Part shown: positions 62,996-64,000 of the stretch, one piece after another
Numbering within the stretch: the first letter of the stretch is position 1
How the letters are laid out: each line of letters begins with the position of its first letter
Made by a program: the position numbers and the translations under genes
Notes under the pieces: model-generated
What the model was told of the DNA's origin: nothing
The model's input: only the letters and a program-made list of their open reading frames with translations
Database searches by the model: none
NCBI GenBank assembly: GCA_013396655.1
Contig: WBMV01003337.1
Coordinates: 92,991 to 156,990, forward strand
Length of the DNA: 64,000 bases
Origin: Campylorhamphus procurvoides
Taxonomy: Eukaryota; Chordata; Aves; Passeriformes; Dendrocolaptidae
Direction: 5' to 3'

Positions 62996-64000
62996 GTATC
63001 GTCTGTCTTGTTTTGGTTTGTTTTCTTGTTTTTGTTTTCTTTCCTTCCTGGTGTTGTAAAACCATCACAGTGTTTATATAAACCAAGAGGAGAGCCTTCT
63101 TCAGGGGAGCAAAGCCCTTTACTGACGCTTTCACAGTCTGAAAGACACTTGAGACAACCTGGGTTCCCAGCACCTCGAGCAGCAGCATTTGCTGCTGTTT
63201 AGCAGGTGTTTGTCTGGAGATCAGGGTGGTGGCTTTTCACCCTGTGTGGCTGCACTGGGATTGCTCCCAGCCTTGAACACAAAGGTTTCCTGGTCTCTCT
63301 CCTCAGAGCAGGGCACTGAGATGCAGTGATCACCTCAGCAGCCACCCAGACTTCTGAAAGGTGGTCTGTAGGAACTGCTTCTGAAAGCAGGTACCTACAC
63401 ATTTTCTACATTATAAGCTAAAGCTTGAGAAATGAAGGGGACAGGGACCCAGGTTGCGGCTAAAGAATTATATTTTCAAGCAAATACTGTGTACAGCCTG
63501 GGTAGTGCAGGGCTGAGAGGTTTGGATTCAGTATCTCACTGAGACAATCAAAATATTCCCACTATGTTTCATATCAGCATGTGTGTTTTTTCTCTTATGG
63601 GAAACAGAAATTTGTTGTAGCATTAGTTCTTTTTTTATGTGATTCATGGTTGTGACTGACAGGTCCTTCAAGCCTGGATAAAAAAAAGGGGCAAACTTCA
63701 TACCCCTTTTTTTTTAAACTTTTTGTCTGTGTAAATGTTACATCTGAAATGGGGCCAAATGCTAAGCATAAGCAACATTAGCATCTCACTGAATCACTGA
63801 CACAAAGCACCATGATATCCTGAAGAAATGCCCTTGGAAGTGGATTTTAGTGCTCAAGCAGGTATTGGTGTCGCCCATATTCCCTGGGTGTGTGGGTGTA
63901 TATGGTTTATACGTGCATCTACAAAGTGTCACTCATTTTCAGTGCATTCCTACTGCCTCAACAGAAAATACAAAAAAAATACACATGCATACAGTGGTGG
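62996..64000. other. Sequence downstream of the CpG island, no gene recognised
   Basis: Composition returns to AT-rich within about 300 bases. There is a T-rich run just after the possible donor, and an inverted pair of A and T runs near 63680-63717 (AAAAAAAGGGG and CCCCTTTTTTTTT) that could pair. No exon recognised. Confidence 0.4.

Noticed and set aside
61879..63188. Minus-strand open frames of 236, 223 and 201 codons
   Set aside because: They lie over the CpG island, where stops are rare by composition. They overlap in several frames and show no domain, signal peptide or conserved motif.
46039..64000. SPON1 exons expected downstream by mammalian gene order
   Set aside because: I searched by eye on the minus strand for the thrombospondin-repeat Cys/Trp patterns and found none. 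The gene may lie beyond the window.

Overview
This is a vertebrate genomic window, most likely from a bird. It is AT-rich with long introns. It carries CR1 LINE remnants that end in the avian-type tail (a near-repeat of ATTCTATG), and it has draft-assembly gaps: two single Ns and one run of 416 Ns. The one gene I can identify with confidence is RRAS2 (R-Ras2/TC21, a Ras-family small GTPase) on the + strand. Exons 2 to 6 are all present with correct splice phases. They encode residues 37 to 204 and end in the CAAX box CVIF. Exon 1 (start codon, P-loop) is not visible and probably lies in the N gap at 4009-4424.

Layout: 1-2587 is upstream flank with a CpG-enriched patch at 1.33-1.99 kb. 2588-4540 is a damaged stretch of assembly around the RRAS2 promoter: an exact 450-bp direct duplication surrounds a 204-bp GC-rich fragment joined by single Ns, then comes more promoter-like sequence and the 416-N gap. 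4.4-35.2 kb is intron 1, with two short CR1 tails and, just before exon 2, a striking CTAG-rich degenerate minisatellite with a perfect hairpin. 35.2-46.0 kb holds coding exons 2-6. 46.04 kb onward is 3'UTR of uncertain length. 47.4-64 kb is downstream intergenic sequence: a candidate regulatory cluster (CTCF-, E-box- and MEF2-like motifs) near 51 kb, a decayed CR1 reverse-transcriptase fragment at 52.6-53.6 kb, a CR1 3' end at 54.7-54.9 kb, and a CpG island at 62.3-62.95 kb that ends in a possible unannotated first exon.

No other protein-coding gene, rRNA, tRNA or CRISPR array could be supported. The many short open frames elsewhere look like chance frames in intron or intergenic DNA. I see no convincing undescribed multi-gene system. 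The items most worth checking are the misassembled promoter, the CTAG minisatellite in intron 1, and the downstream CpG island.
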